Positions 45,890-54,485 of a stretch of DNA of 64,000 nucleotides are shown here, one piece after another (positions within the stretch are counted from its first letter, which is position 1; each line of letters starts with the position of its first letter). A program made the translations under genes and the position numbers. The stretch is taken from the NCBI GenBank assembly GCA_018262985.1, contig JADFDI010000002.1:389431-453430 (forward strand), written 5' to 3'. Source of the DNA: Spirochaetota bacterium (GTDB lineage Bacteria; Spirochaetota; Spirochaetia; Treponematales; UBA12059). The notes beneath the pieces are model-generated. The model was not told the DNA's origin, ran no database searches, and saw only the letters and a program-made list of their open reading frames with translations.

Positions 45890-48800
45890 TCAGGCCTCCG
45901 CGTCCGGAGCGGCTTCTCCCTCGGCGGCGGTATCGGTCTCGGCCGCCTTGGCGGCCTCGGCTTCCTTCGCTTCCTTGGCGGCCTTGGCCTTGGCGGCCTT
46001 CTCGGCCTTCGCCTTCTCGGCCTTCTCCGCCTTGTCGACGTCGCCGAGCTTGCGGGTCACGGCCACCTGCTCGAAGATCTCGAGCACGTCGCCGACCTTG
46101 AGGTCGTTCCAGCCGTCGATGCCGACGCCGCACTCGTAGCCGGCGGCGACTTCCTTCGCGTCGTCCTTGAAGCGCTTGAGCGAACCGAGCTTGCCCTGGT
46201 GCACCTCGATGCCCTCGCGGATGACGCGCACGCTCGCGGCGCGCTTGACCACGCCCTCGAGGACGTAGCAGCCGGCGATGACGCCGATCTTCGGCACCTT
46301 GAACAGCTCGCGGACCTCGACCTGGCCGATGTCCTGCTCCTTGTACTCGGGAGCCAGCATCCCCTCCATCGCCGTCTGGATCTCCTCCACGGCGCGGTAG
46401 ATGATGTTGTACTTCCGGATGTCGACCTTCTCCTGGTCGGCGAGGAGCTTGGCCTTCGGCGTCGGGCGGACGTTGAAGCCGATGATGATGGCGTCCGAGG
46501 CGGAGGCCAGCATGACGTCGTCCTCGTTTATCGCGCCGGCCGCCGCCCGGATGGCGACGAGCCTGACCTCGCGGGTCGAGAGCTTCTCGAGCGAGTTCTT
46601 GAGGGCTTCGACCGAGCCGGTGACGTCGCCCTTGATGACGACCTTGAGCTCCTGGACGTTGCCCTCGTGGATGGTGTCGTAGAGGTTGTCGAGCGTGACC
46701 TTCTTGAGGGTCTTGGCGACCTCGGAGCGCTTGAGCTCCTGGCGCTTGCCCGCGATCTGCCGCGCGAACTTTTCGTCCTCGACCGCCTCGAAGGGGTCGC
46801 CGGCGTTGGGCATGCCCTCGAAGCCGATGACCTCGACGGGCTGCGAGGGGCTGGCCACCTCGACCTTCTCGCCGCGCTCGTCGAACATGGCGCGGACCTT
46901 GCCCGGGAAGACGCCGGCCACGAAGCAGTCGCCGACGCGGAGCGAGCCGCGCTCGACGATGACCGTCGAGACGATGCCCCGTCCGTGGTCGATCTTGGCC
47001 TCGATGACCTTGCCCTCGGCGCGGCAGTCGTAGTTGGCGGTCAGCTGCAGCAGCTCTGCCTGGAGCAGGATGGCGTCGAGCAGCTCGTCGATGCCCTTCT
47101 TCTGGAGGGCCGAGATCTGGCAGAAGATGGTCTCGCCGCCCCAGGCCTCGGGGGTCAGGCCCCGCTCGGCGAGCTGGGTCATGACGCGGTCCGGGTTGGC
47201 CTCGGGCAGGTCGATCTTGTTGATGGCCACGATGATCGGCACCTTGGCCGCCTTCGCGTGGTCGAGGGCCTCGAGGGTCTGGGGCATGACGCCGTCGTTG
47301 GCCGCGACCACGAGGACGACGATGTCCGTGACCTGCGAGCCGCGGGCGCGCATCTTGGTGAAGGCCTCGTGGCCCGGGGTGTCGAGGAAGGTGATCCGGC
47401 CCTTGGGCGTCGTCACCATGTAGGCGCCGATGTGCTGGGTGATGCCGCCGAATTCGCGGCTCACCACGTCCGTCTTGCGGATGGCGTCGAGGAGCTTGGT
47501 CTTGCCGTGGTCGACGTGGCCCATCACCGTGACGATCGGCGGACGGTGCGCGAGGCTGTCGGGCGCGTCCGCCTCCTTCTCGATGACGGTCTCGTCGTAG
47601 AGGCTCACCACCTTGACCTCGCAGTTGTATTCCGCCGCGAGGATGGTGGCGGTGTCCGCGTCGATCTGCTGGTTGATGGTGGCCATCACGCCGAGGCTCA
47701 TCAGCTTGCCGATGAGCTCGCTCGGCTTGATGTTCATCTTCCGGGCGAGGTCGGACACGGAGACGGTCTCCATGATGTCGACGCTCGAGGGGATGGCGTT
47801 GAGGTTCGCTCCTGACTTCTTCTTGAACTGGAGCGCCTTCTCCATGTCCTCGTCGCGCTTGACGTAGGAACCCTTCTTGCCCTTGGCCAGGCGCTTGCCC
47901 GCGGGGCGCGCCGGTCCGGGAGGGGGACCGCCCGCGCCGGGGCCGCCGGGCCTGCCGCCGTAGCCGCCGGGGCGGCCGGGACCGCCGGGACGGGGTCCGT
48001 AGCCGGGCCTGCCGCCGGGACCGCCCGGTCCGCCGGGCCTGCCGGGACCGCCCGAGTAGCCGCCGGGACGGCCGGGACCGCCCTGATAGCCGCCGGGCCT
48101 GCCGGGACCGCCCGGGCCGCCGGGACCGCCCTGGTACCCGCCGGGGCGGCCCTGGTAGCCGCCCTGGCCGCCGGGAGCGCCGGGACCGCCGGAATAGCCG
48201 CCGGGACGACCCTGATAGCCGCCCTGGCCGCCGCCGGAGTAGCCGCCCGGTCGACCCTGGTAGCCGCCGGGACGCCCCTGGTAGCCGCCCTGGCCGCCCT
48301 GGCCGCCGGGAGCGCCCGAGGGACCGCCCTGGTAGCCGCCGGGACGGCCCTGGTAGCCGCCCTGGCCGCCGGGAGCGCCCGAGGGACCGCCCTGGTAGCC
48401 GCCGGGACGGCCCTGGTATCCGCCCGAGCCGGAGCGGTCGTAACCGCCGACCCGGCCCTGCACGGAGTTCGGACGCTGGGTATCGTATCCGCCGACCCGG
48501 CCCTGGACCGAGGCGGGGCGCTGGGTATCGATGCCGCCGACCCGGCCCGGCACCGAGGCGGGACGCTGGGCGTCCCCCGCCGCGGGGCGGCTCTGCGCGG
48601 GAACCGGGCGGCGCGGCGCCTCGCCTGAGGCGCCGTCGGCGACGGGCGCGCTTGCGGGCCGCGCTTCCGCGCGGGGCTCGACGGGATGCTCGGGACGCGG
48701 GGCGTGGACGCCCTCCGCCTTCGGCTCCTCGCCCTCGTGGTGGGCGACGACGCGGGCCTGCGGCTTTTTGACGACGACCTTCTTCTTGACGACCACGACC

Positions 48801-48925
48801 TTCCGCTTCTCGGCGGACTCGTGGTCCTCCGTCGGAGCGGGCGCCGGCGCGGGCGCGCCCTGGGGAGCCTTGGGCTGCTTTATGAGATGGGCCTTGGCTT
48901 TCTGGTTCTCGTTGCTGTCAGACAT
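45890..48925 (-). CDS. infB: Translation initiation factor IF-2 with Gly-rich N-terminal repeats
   Basis: 1011 residues. It places initiator tRNA on the 30S subunit with GTP. The N-terminal 330 residues are disordered: a Lys/Val part ([14 protein letters not shown]), then a long Gly/Pro/Tyr/Arg region of repeats such as [21 protein letters not shown]. The G domain has GHVDHGKT near 468-475, DTPGHEAF and NKIDLPEAN. Domains II to IV follow with [18 protein letters not shown] and [24 protein letters not shown]. The C-terminus ends in an Ala/Lys/Glu tail of about 50 residues. It lies 24 nt after nusA. The Gly-rich repeat is longer than in most IF-2 proteins. Confidence 0.96.
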   Translation of the reverse strand: MSDSNENQKAKAHLIKQPKAPQGAPAPAPAPTEDHESAEKRKVVVVKKKVVVKKPQARVVAHHEGEEPKAEGVHAPRPEHPVEPRAEARPASAPVADGASGEAPRRPVPAQSRPAAGDAQRPASVPGRVGGIDTQRPASVQGRVGGYDTQRPNSVQGRVGGYDRSGSGGYQGRPGGYQGGPSGAPGGQGGYQGRPGGYQGGPSGAPGGQGGQGGYQGRPGGYQGRPGGYSGGGQGGYQGRPGGYSGGPGAPGGQGGYQGRPGGYQGGPGGPGGPGRPGGYQGGPGRPGGYSGGPGRPGGPGGPGGRPGYGPRPGGPGRPGGYGGRPGGPGAGGPPPGPARPAGKRLAKGKKGSYVKRDEDMEKALQFKKKSGANLNAIPSSVDIMETVSVSDLARKMNIKPSELIGKLMSLGVMATINQQIDADTATILAAEYNCEVKVVSLYDETVIEKEADAPDSLAHRPPIVTVMGHVDHGKTKLLDAIRKTDVVSREFGGITQHIGAYMVTTPKGRITFLDTPGHEAFTKMRARGSQVTDIVVLVVAANDGVMPQTLEALDHAKAAKVPIIVAINKIDLPEANPDRVMTQLAERGLTPEAWGGETIFCQISALQKKGIDELLDAILLQAELLQLTANYDCRAEGKVIEAKIDHGRGIVSTVIVERGSLRVGDCFVAGVFPGKVRAMFDERGEKVEVASPSQPVEVIGFEGMPNAGDPFEAVEDEKFARQIAGKRQELKRSEVAKTLKKVTLDNLYDTIHEGNVQELKVVIKGDVTGSVEALKNSLEKLSTREVRLVAIRAAAGAINEDDVMLASASDAIIIGFNVRPTPKAKLLADQEKVDIRKYNIIYRAVEEIQTAMEGMLAPEYKEQDIGQVEVRELFKVPKIGVIAGCYVLEGVVKRAASVRVIREGIEVHQGKLGSLKRFKDDAKEVAAGYECGVGIDGWNDLKVGDVLEIFEQVAVTRKLGDVDKAEKAEKAKAEKAAKAKAAKEAKEAEAAKAAETDTAAEGEAAPDAEA
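47930..48440 (-). repeat. Gly-rich tandem repeats inside infB
   Basis: About 500 bp of imperfect repeats coding for [13 protein letters not shown] units. Two successive 63-bp units at 48301-48363 and 48364-48426 are almost identical and encode the same 21 residues ([21 protein letters not shown] order), which points to recent duplication by slippage or unequal recombination. Confidence 0.85.
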
Positions 48926-48948
48926 ACTCCACCTTCAGGCTGGCCCTA

Positions 48949-50391
48949 TCAGGCCTCCTGGTCGTCCTCGTACTCGAAGCTGAGCTCTACGCCGCAGCTC
49001 GGGCATTTCGTCATATCGGCCGTGATGCGCGCGCCGCAATCCGGGCACTCGTATTCCTCGTCCTCCGCGCTCCGGCCGCCGTCCGTCGCGGCCTCCTCGG
49101 AAACGAGCTCCACGTTCTCGTCGATCCGCTCCCGGAGCGCGGCAAGGTCCGCTTCGGTGAGTCCTTCGACCGACGCGAGCCGCGCGTCGTCCATGCCGAG
49201 GAAATCCTCGATCAGCTCGACGCCGGCCGCCTCCAGCGCGGCGACCGCCGCCTCGGGAGCGCCCGGCAACTCGGAGAGCCGGGAGATCTCCTCCTCCTCG
49301 ACCTCGCCGAAGAGGGCCGAGACCGCTTCCTTCGCGCCGCTCGTCAGGTCCATCTGCTGGAACTGCTCCTCGGTCTTGACGTCGATGTTCCAGTCGCAGA
49401 GGCGGTTGGCGAGCCGGACGTTGAGTCCCTGCTTGCCGATCGCCACCGAGAGCTGGCCCTCGGCGACCACCGCGAGCGCCAGGCGGCGGCCCTCGTCGAG
49501 GACGTGGACGTCGAGCACCTCGGCCGGCGAGAGCGCGTTGCGGATGAAGCGCTTCGGGTCGATCTCGTACTTGAGCACGTCGATCTTCTCGCCCTCGAGC
49601 TCCCGGATGATGGACTGGATGCGTATGCCCTTGAGTCCCACGCAGGCGCCGACCGGATCGACGTCCTCCCGCTTGGAGAAGACGGATATCTTGGTGCGGT
49701 AGCCGGGCTCGCGGACTATCTTGAAGACGTCCACCGTGCCGTCGTAGATCTCCGGCACCTCGAGCTCGAGGATCTTCTTGACGAACTCGGCGTGCGAGCG
49801 CGAAAGGACGATCTGCGGGCCGGTCTTGGTCTTGTTGACCTCGACGATGTAGGCCTTGATGCGGTCGTTCGGGTGGTAGGTTTCGCGCGGCGACTGGTAC
49901 TTGCGGGGCAGCACGCCCTCGACGCGGCCGAGGTCGACGTAGATGTTGCCGTTTCGCTCGCGCTGGTAGTACCCGATGATGATCTCGCCGATCTTCGAGT
50001 GGTATTCGGCGTAGAGCGTGTCGCGGGAGATCTCGCGGAGGTTCTGGCGCGTGGTCTGCTTGGCCAGCATGACCTCCTGCAGGTCGAACTCGCGCGGATC
50101 GATCGGCAGCTCGAGGATGTCCCCGACCTCGGCCTCGTCCGACCACTGCTTCGCCTCCGCGAGCTCGATCTCGAGGACCGGGTCGTCGAGCTCCTCGACG
50201 ATGGTCTTGCGCGCGAGGATCTCGACGCCCTCGTAGTCGTCCTTGAAGCGCACGACCGCGTTCTCGGAGGTCCCGAAGCGCTTCTTGTAGGCCGCCATCA
50301 GGGAGTCCTCGACCGTCTTGAGGACTAGCTCCTCGGAGATGCCCTTCTCGTATATCAGCTGACGGATAGCCTCTGCCATCTCTGACGACAT
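48949..50391 (-). CDS. nusA: Transcription factor NusA with C-terminal zinc ribbon
   Basis: 480 residues. It binds RNA polymerase and nascent RNA, controlling pausing, termination and antitermination. The N-terminal polymerase-binding domain, S1 domain (VGDIL ... RQNLREISRDTLYAEYHSKIGEIIIGYYQRERNGNIYVDLGRVEGVLPRK) and two KH domains (VKGL-type GLKGIRIQSIIRELEGEKIDV and AIGKQGLNVRLANRL) are in order. An acidic helical part (about 365-440) follows, then a short ribbon with Cys 449, 452, 463 and 466 (CPDC, x10, CPSC). That last module is not part of E. coli NusA. It overlaps no gene; rimP is 7 nt upstream. Confidence 0.95.
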   Translation of the reverse strand: MSSEMAEAIRQLIYEKGISEELVLKTVEDSLMAAYKKRFGTSENAVVRFKDDYEGVEILARKTIVEELDDPVLEIELAEAKQWSDEAEVGDILELPIDPREFDLQEVMLAKQTTRQNLREISRDTLYAEYHSKIGEIIIGYYQRERNGNIYVDLGRVEGVLPRKYQSPRETYHPNDRIKAYIVEVNKTKTGPQIVLSRSHAEFVKKILELEVPEIYDGTVDVFKIVREPGYRTKISVFSKREDVDPVGACVGLKGIRIQSIIRELEGEKIDVLKYEIDPKRFIRNALSPAEVLDVHVLDEGRRLALAVVAEGQLSVAIGKQGLNVRLANRLCDWNIDVKTEEQFQQMDLTSGAKEAVSALFGEVEEEEISRLSELPGAPEAAVAALEAAGVELIEDFLGMDDARLASVEGLTEADLAALRERIDENVELVSEEAATDGGRSAEDEEYECPDCGARITADMTKCPSCGVELSFEYEDDQEA

Positions 50392-50398
50392 GGTTTTC

Positions 50399-50845
50399 TC
50401 AACCCTCCCGCGCGCCGTCGAGGCGCGCCTTGACTATTTCGGAAATCGGCACCTTCTTCTCGCCTTCCGCGGTCGAGAGGATGACCGTGTCGCCTTCGGC
50501 GCCGACGATGACGCAGGGCGTCCACTCGGATTCCCCGAGGAAGATCGCCTTGACGCCCCTGCCGGCGAAGATCGCGTATTCGCGGCTCTCGTGGAGCATG
50601 CGCTCGGTGCCGGGACTCGCCACCTCGAGATGGAAATCCTGGAGATCGAGCAAAACCTGGAGCCGCGGCTGGATCAGGCGGTGCGCCTTGGCGCACTCGT
50701 CGATGCCCGTGCCGCCCCTGCGGTAGACCGTGGCGCGCACCGAGGCGCCGCCCTTCCGGCGGCTTATGAAGAGGTCGACGAGCGCGAGCCCCGCGCCCTC
50801 GAGGAGCTGTGCCAGTTCCTGGCGTATCGATTCGGTTTCCGTCAT
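50399..50845 (-). CDS. rimP: Ribosome maturation factor RimP
   Basis: 148 residues. It assists 30S assembly. The N-terminal alpha/beta domain (RQELAQLLEGAGLALVDLFISRRKGGASVRATVYRRGGTGIDECAKAHRLI) and the Sm-like C-terminal barrel (FHLEVASPGTERMLHESREYAIFAGRGVKAIFLGESEWTPCVIVGAEGDTVILSTAEGEKKVPISEIVKARLD) are both complete, including the family motif EVASPGTER with its usual LEVSSPG form slightly changed. Its ATG overlaps the stop of a 16-codon leader ORF as ATGA, just after an intrinsic terminator. First gene of the rimP-nusA-infB-rbfA-truB operon. Confidence 0.93.
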   Translation of the reverse strand: MTETESIRQELAQLLEGAGLALVDLFISRRKGGASVRATVYRRGGTGIDECAKAHRLIQPRLQVLLDLQDFHLEVASPGTERMLHESREYAIFAGRGVKAIFLGESEWTPCVIVGAEGDTVILSTAEGEKKVPISEIVKARLDGAREG

Positions 50846-50892
50846 TTTCCGCCAATAAAAAAAGAGCCGCGGGAACGACTCTTTTTCATCAT
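50842..50892 (-). CDS. Leader peptide MMKKSRSRGSFFIGGK of the rimP-nusA operon
   Basis: A 16-codon ORF begins about 12 nt downstream of the predicted transcription start, with tandem ATG codons (50892-50887), and ends in a TGA (50844-50842) that overlaps the rimP ATG as ATGA. Both arms of the leader terminator are inside it, so ribosomes translating it would melt the hairpin. It has only a weak AGAG before the start. Whether it is translated is unproven. Confidence 0.45.
   Translation of the reverse strand: MMKKSRSRGSFFIGGK
50857..50886 (-). terminator. Intrinsic terminator in the rimP leader (attenuator candidate)
   Basis: On the minus strand an 11-bp stem (50886-50876 with 50869-50859, one G-U pair) and a UUCCCG loop run into seven T (50863-50857). 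It lies between the operon promoter and rimP, with only 11 nt left before the rimP start, so transcripts must read through it to express the operon. Confidence 0.75.
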
Positions 50893-50911
50893 CGCTCTGT
50901 ATGTCGGTTCG

Positions 50912-50940
50912 ATAGTACCGGAACGCCCCGGGGGTGTCAA
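50912..50940 (-). promoter_or_regulatory. Promoter of the rimP-nusA-infB-rbfA-truB operon
   Basis: On the minus strand a perfect TTGACA (50940-50935), a 17-bp spacer and TACTAT (50917-50912). The expected start is near 50904-50905, giving a leader of about 60 nt that holds the terminator and leader ORF. Confidence 0.8.
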
Positions 50941-50966
50941 TACGCCCGACCCGCCCGGAAGGCCCC

Positions 50967-51006
50967 GGGGGACCGGCCGGGACCTCGGGGGACCGGCCGG
51001 GACCTC
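50967..51006. repeat. 20-bp tandem direct repeat between comF and the rimP promoter
   Basis: Two adjacent copies of a 20-bp unit containing the palindrome CCGGCCGG. They lie 27 bp upstream of the rimP -35 box and just after comF. They could be a binding site or a replication slip. Confidence 0.7.
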
Positions 51007-51033
51007 GCGCGGCCCCCCGGAGCCGGAGCTCCT

Positions 51034-51756
51034 TCAGTCCGCGGCGAGCGTCACCGCGTCGACCCGGAGCGCCCCGGCTTCCTTGAGGGCGATGGCGCAG
51101 GCCGAGAGCGTGGCGCCCGTGGTCATCACGTCGTCCACGAGCAGCACCCGCGGGGGCGCCCTCCCGCGGACGCCGATGGCGCCGGCCAGGTTCGCGAGGC
51201 GCCCGTCGTGGTCCAGGGTCTTCTGCTCGGCGCCGGGCCTGCGGGCCAGCAACGCGGCGACGGGAAAGCCGAGGCGGCCGAGCTCGCGCGCGAGGAGCGC
51301 CGACTGGTCCCAGCCGCGTTTCCGGAACGAGCGGGGCGAACAGGGCGCCCCGACCGCCACCGCGCCCGGGTGGCGCTCCGCGGCCGTGGCGAGGAGAGAG
51401 GCCAGGAAGGGAGCCAGCGAGCGGCGGGCGCCGAATTTATAGGCCGCGATCACGCGCGCGGCGGCGCCCGCGTAGCGCCAGAGCGGCCAGGCGGAGTCGA
51501 ACGCGAAATCCGCCCCGCGGCAGCGCAGGCAGGCGCCAGCCTCGGAAAGGAGCGGAAGGCCGCAGCGGACGCAACGCGGCTCCGGCTCGGGCGCGAGGCC
51601 CTCGGCGCAGTCCGCGCAGAGGGGCGTCCCGCGGGGCAGGCGTCGCGCCGCGGCGGCCGGCTCCCGGAGCGGCAGCGCTCCGCCACAGACGACGCAGGAG
51701 CCGGGAAGCGCGAGACCGGAGAGGACGGGAACGGGGCCGAACCGAAGCGCGTTCAT
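51034..51756 (-). CDS. comF: ComF-family phosphoribosyltransferase-like protein
   Basis: 240 residues from ATG 51756. An N-terminal zinc-finger region has four CxxC-type pairs (CVVCGG, CADC, CVRCGLP, CLRC). The C-terminal type I phosphoribosyltransferase domain has YKFGARRSLAPFL, the RKRGWDQSALLARELGRLG block and the PRPP loop VLLVDDVMTTGAT. Homologues (ComFC, GntX) take part in DNA uptake or processing, but no other competence gene is in the window. It follows mutS by 59 bp in the same direction. Confidence 0.88.
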   Translation of the reverse strand: MNALRFGPVPVLSGLALPGSCVVCGGALPLREPAAAARRLPRGTPLCADCAEGLAPEPEPRCVRCGLPLLSEAGACLRCRGADFAFDSAWPLWRYAGAAARVIAAYKFGARRSLAPFLASLLATAAERHPGAVAVGAPCSPRSFRKRGWDQSALLARELGRLGFPVAALLARRPGAEQKTLDHDGRLANLAGAIGVRGRAPPRVLLVDDVMTTGATLSACAIALKEAGALRVDAVTLAAD

Positions 51757-51800
51757 GCCGGTCCACCGCTCCGCAGGGCCGCGGCGCTTGCGCTCCGCCG

Positions 51801-51820
51801 CGTAAGCGCGCGCGCTTACG
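51801..51820. promoter_or_regulatory. 20-bp perfect palindrome across the mutS stop codon
   Basis: The sequence CGTAAGCGCG followed by its exact complement spans 51801-51820 and includes the mutS TAA. In RNA it would be a tight stem at the end of mutS and in the mutS-comF gap. No T-run follows, so it could be a processing or protein-binding site. Confidence 0.55.
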
Positions 51821-54422
51821 GCGCGGGCTGGAGGAGCTTTCGCAAGGCGGCCAGCCGGTTGAGGGCCTCGAGGGGAGTCAGGCGCTCCGGATCGATGGCG
51901 CGGAGCTCCCCGATGACGAGTTCCTCGTTGGCGAACAGGGCGCCCTGCGCCTGCTTCGCCGCGACCGGAACGGCCGAAACGGACGCGGGGAGGCCGCGCT
52001 CGCGCTTCTCGAGCTCCGCCTGGATCCCGCGCGCGCGGACGAGCACCGGCTCGGGGACGCCCGCGAGCCGGGCCACGTGGACCCCGTAGGAACCCGCCGC
52101 GGGCCCCGGCACCACCCGGCGGAGGAAGGCGACCTCCCCGTCCCGCTCCTCGACGGCCATGGACAGGTTGACGAGGGCGGGCCGCTCGAGGGCGGTCAGC
52201 TCGTGGTAGTGCGTGGCGAACAGGGTGCGGCACGCGCTCGAGTCGAGCAGGTACTCCGAGGCGGCCCAGGCGATCGCGAGCCCGTCGACGGTGCTGGTGC
52301 CGCGGCCGACCTCGTCCATGACGACGAGGCTGCGCTCGGTGGCCTCCCGGAGTATGTAGGCGGTCTCGTGCATTTCGACGAGGAAGGTGGACTCCCCGCG
52401 CGCCAGGTTGTCCTGGGCGCCGACGCGGCAGAACACCCGGTCGGCGACCCCGACGCGCGCCTCGAGCGCCGGCACGAAGGATCCCGCCTGCGCGAGGATG
52501 ACGATGAGCGCGGTCTGCCTGAGGTAGGTGCTCTTGCCCGCCATGTTCGGTCCGGTGATCAGCGCGAAGCGCTTTCCGTCCGCGTCGAGCTCGGTGCCGT
52601 TCGGCACGAAGGCGCCGGAGGGGAGGTGCGCCTCCACGACCGGATGGCGCCCTTCCACGACATGGAGGATCCCGGAGCGGTCGACCGCGGGGCGGTTCCA
52701 TCCGCGCTCGGTGGCCACCCGGGCGAAGGACGCCAGGCAGTCCACGCGCGCCACGGCGGCCGCGAGCGAGCCCAGGGCGGGCAGCGCCGCCTTGATCCCG
52801 TCGCGAACCTCGAGGAAGCGCGCGCGCTCGAGCTCCACGAGGCGCTCCGCCGCGGAGTTGAGCTCCGTCTCGATGGCGGCCAGTCGCTCCGTCGAGAAGC
52901 GCTCGGCTCCGGCCATCGATTGCCGACGGACGAAGTGCCGCGGCGCCTTCTCCGCGGAGGCGCGGGTGGTCTCGAGGAACCAGCCGAGCACCCGGTTGTA
53001 GCGCAGCTTGAGGTTGGAAATGCCCGTCGCGGCGCGTTCCTCCTCGACGTAGGCCTCGAGGACGGAGCGCGCGTCGTCGCGGAGGGATCTGAGCCGGTCG
53101 ATCTCGGGATCGAAGCCTTCCCTGATGAGCCCGCCCTCGTGGAGCGTGACGGGCGGCTCCGGGGCGACGGCCCGGTCGACGAGCTCGCGGGCTCGCGCGA
53201 GCTCCGCGCGCTCCGCCCCGCCGAGGGCGAAGCCGAGCAGCTCCGCCCGGGGCACGAGGGCGGCGCACGCGGCCTCGGAGGCCAGGGCGGCGTCGATCGC
53301 GTCGCGGAGCGCCAGCAGGTCCTTGGCGTGCGCCTTGTCGAGCGCCACCCTCGCGCCGAGCCGTTCGAGGTCGAGCACGCGTCCCAGCTCGCCGCGGAGG
53401 CGCTCGAGGGTGCGCTGTTCGCGGTAGAGGGCTTCCACCGCGTCGTGCCTCGAGGAGATGGCCTCCGGGTCGCGGAGGGGGGACAGCAGCCATTGCCTGA
53501 GCAGGCGCGAGCCCATGGAGCTGCGCGTCGCGTCGACCGTGCCGATCAGGCTGTAGCTACGACCGCCGTCCTGCAGGCCGCGGTCGAGCTCGAGGTTGCG
53601 TTGCGTGGATTCGTCGAGGAGGAGCCGCTCGCCCTCGTCCGGGCGCGAAAGGCCGCGAAGGTGCGGCAGCGCGTGGCGCGCGGTCTCGGCGACGTACTCG
53701 ACCAGCAGCCCGGCCGCCCCGATCGCCGGATCATCGTCCTCGAAGCCGAAGCCCTTGAGGCTGGCGACCCCAAAACGGCGCTTCAGCTCGGCGGCCGCCT
53801 TCCGGCCGTCGAAGCTCCAGTCCGGATAGGGGTTCAGCACGAGGCCTTCCCGGTCGCCGAGCGCGCGCGCCGTCTCCGCGTCCTCGAGCAGGCTTTGCTG
53901 GACGAGTGCCTCGCGGGGGGCCAGGCGGTACAGTTCCCGCCTGAGCCGCGCCGCGTCGGCTCCAGGGAAGGAGAAGGCGCGGAACTCGCCCGTGGAGACG
54001 TCCGCGTAGGCGAAACCGAGCTCGGAACCGGCGGATCCCGATCTGCCGATCGACACGAGCCAGTTGTTGGCGCGCGCCTCGAGGTAATCCTCCTCGACGG
54101 TGGTGCCGGGCGTCACGACCTCGACCACCTCGCGTTCCATGATGCCGCGCGCGGCGCCGCCGTCGCCGACCTGCTCGCAGATGGCGACCTTGCGTCCGAG
54201 GCGGAGGAGGCGGGCGACGTAGGATCTCGCGGCGTGGTAAGGTATGCCGCACATCGGCCGGTCCTGGCGCTTGGTCAGCGTCAGGTTGAGGAGGACCGAC
54301 ACCTCCACGGCGTCGGCGTCGAACATCTCGTAGAAATCCCCGAGGCGGAAGAACAGCACCGCGTCGCGGTTGCGTTCCTTGAGGCTCCTGTACTGGTCCA
54401 TGAGGGAGGTCTGGCCGGGCAT
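51816..54422 (-). CDS. mutS: DNA mismatch repair protein MutS
   Basis: 868 residues, typical of MutS1. It recognises mismatches. The N-terminal mismatch-binding domain has the Phe-X-Glu motif F30-Y31-E32 in GDFYEMF. The connector, lever and clamp domains follow (EGERLLLDESTQRNLEL, GSRLLRQWLLSPLRD). The ATPase has Walker A TGPNMAGKSTYLRQ near 620-632, Walker B SLVVMDEVGRGTST and the TLFATHYHEL segment. The C-terminal HTH region includes AGVPEPVLVRARGIQAELE. The start has no Shine-Dalgarno; its -10 box is 9 nt upstream. No mutL is in the window. Confidence 0.97.
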   Translation of the reverse strand: MPGQTSLMDQYRSLKERNRDAVLFFRLGDFYEMFDADAVEVSVLLNLTLTKRQDRPMCGIPYHAARSYVARLLRLGRKVAICEQVGDGGAARGIMEREVVEVVTPGTTVEEDYLEARANNWLVSIGRSGSAGSELGFAYADVSTGEFRAFSFPGADAARLRRELYRLAPREALVQQSLLEDAETARALGDREGLVLNPYPDWSFDGRKAAAELKRRFGVASLKGFGFEDDDPAIGAAGLLVEYVAETARHALPHLRGLSRPDEGERLLLDESTQRNLELDRGLQDGGRSYSLIGTVDATRSSMGSRLLRQWLLSPLRDPEAISSRHDAVEALYREQRTLERLRGELGRVLDLERLGARVALDKAHAKDLLALRDAIDAALASEAACAALVPRAELLGFALGGAERAELARARELVDRAVAPEPPVTLHEGGLIREGFDPEIDRLRSLRDDARSVLEAYVEEERAATGISNLKLRYNRVLGWFLETTRASAEKAPRHFVRRQSMAGAERFSTERLAAIETELNSAAERLVELERARFLEVRDGIKAALPALGSLAAAVARVDCLASFARVATERGWNRPAVDRSGILHVVEGRHPVVEAHLPSGAFVPNGTELDADGKRFALITGPNMAGKSTYLRQTALIVILAQAGSFVPALEARVGVADRVFCRVGAQDNLARGESTFLVEMHETAYILREATERSLVVMDEVGRGTSTVDGLAIAWAASEYLLDSSACRTLFATHYHELTALERPALVNLSMAVEERDGEVAFLRRVVPGPAAGSYGVHVARLAGVPEPVLVRARGIQAELEKRERGLPASVSAVPVAAKQAQGALFANEELVIGELRAIDPERLTPLEALNRLAALRKLLQPAP

Positions 54423-54431
54423 CGCGGTTGC

Positions 54432-54460
54432 ATTGTACCGGATGATGGGCTAGGATACAA
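54432..54460 (-). promoter_or_regulatory. mutS promoter, interlocked with the STAS-gene promoter
   Basis: On the minus strand TTGTAT (54460-54455), a 17-bp spacer and TACAAT (54437-54432). The -10 box ends 9 nt before the mutS ATG. Its -35 box covers the -10 box of the opposite promoter. Confidence 0.6.
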
Positions 54461-54461
54461 T
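54433..54461 (+). promoter_or_regulatory. STAS-gene promoter, interlocked with the mutS promoter
   Basis: TTGTAC at 54433-54438, a 17-bp spacer and TACAAT at 54456-54461. The two promoters form one inverted repeat (ATTGTA and TACAAT, 54432-54461), so polymerase cannot use both at once. The leader of this gene is about 20 nt and includes AGGGG before the GTG. Confidence 0.6.
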
Positions 54462-54485
54462 CGAAGCGGATCGCGAGGGGTGGGC

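Noticed and set aside
47930..48440. Possible CRISPR-like array
   Set aside because: The repeats are in frame within infB, vary in spacing and encode a Gly-rich linker; there are no spacers of constant length.
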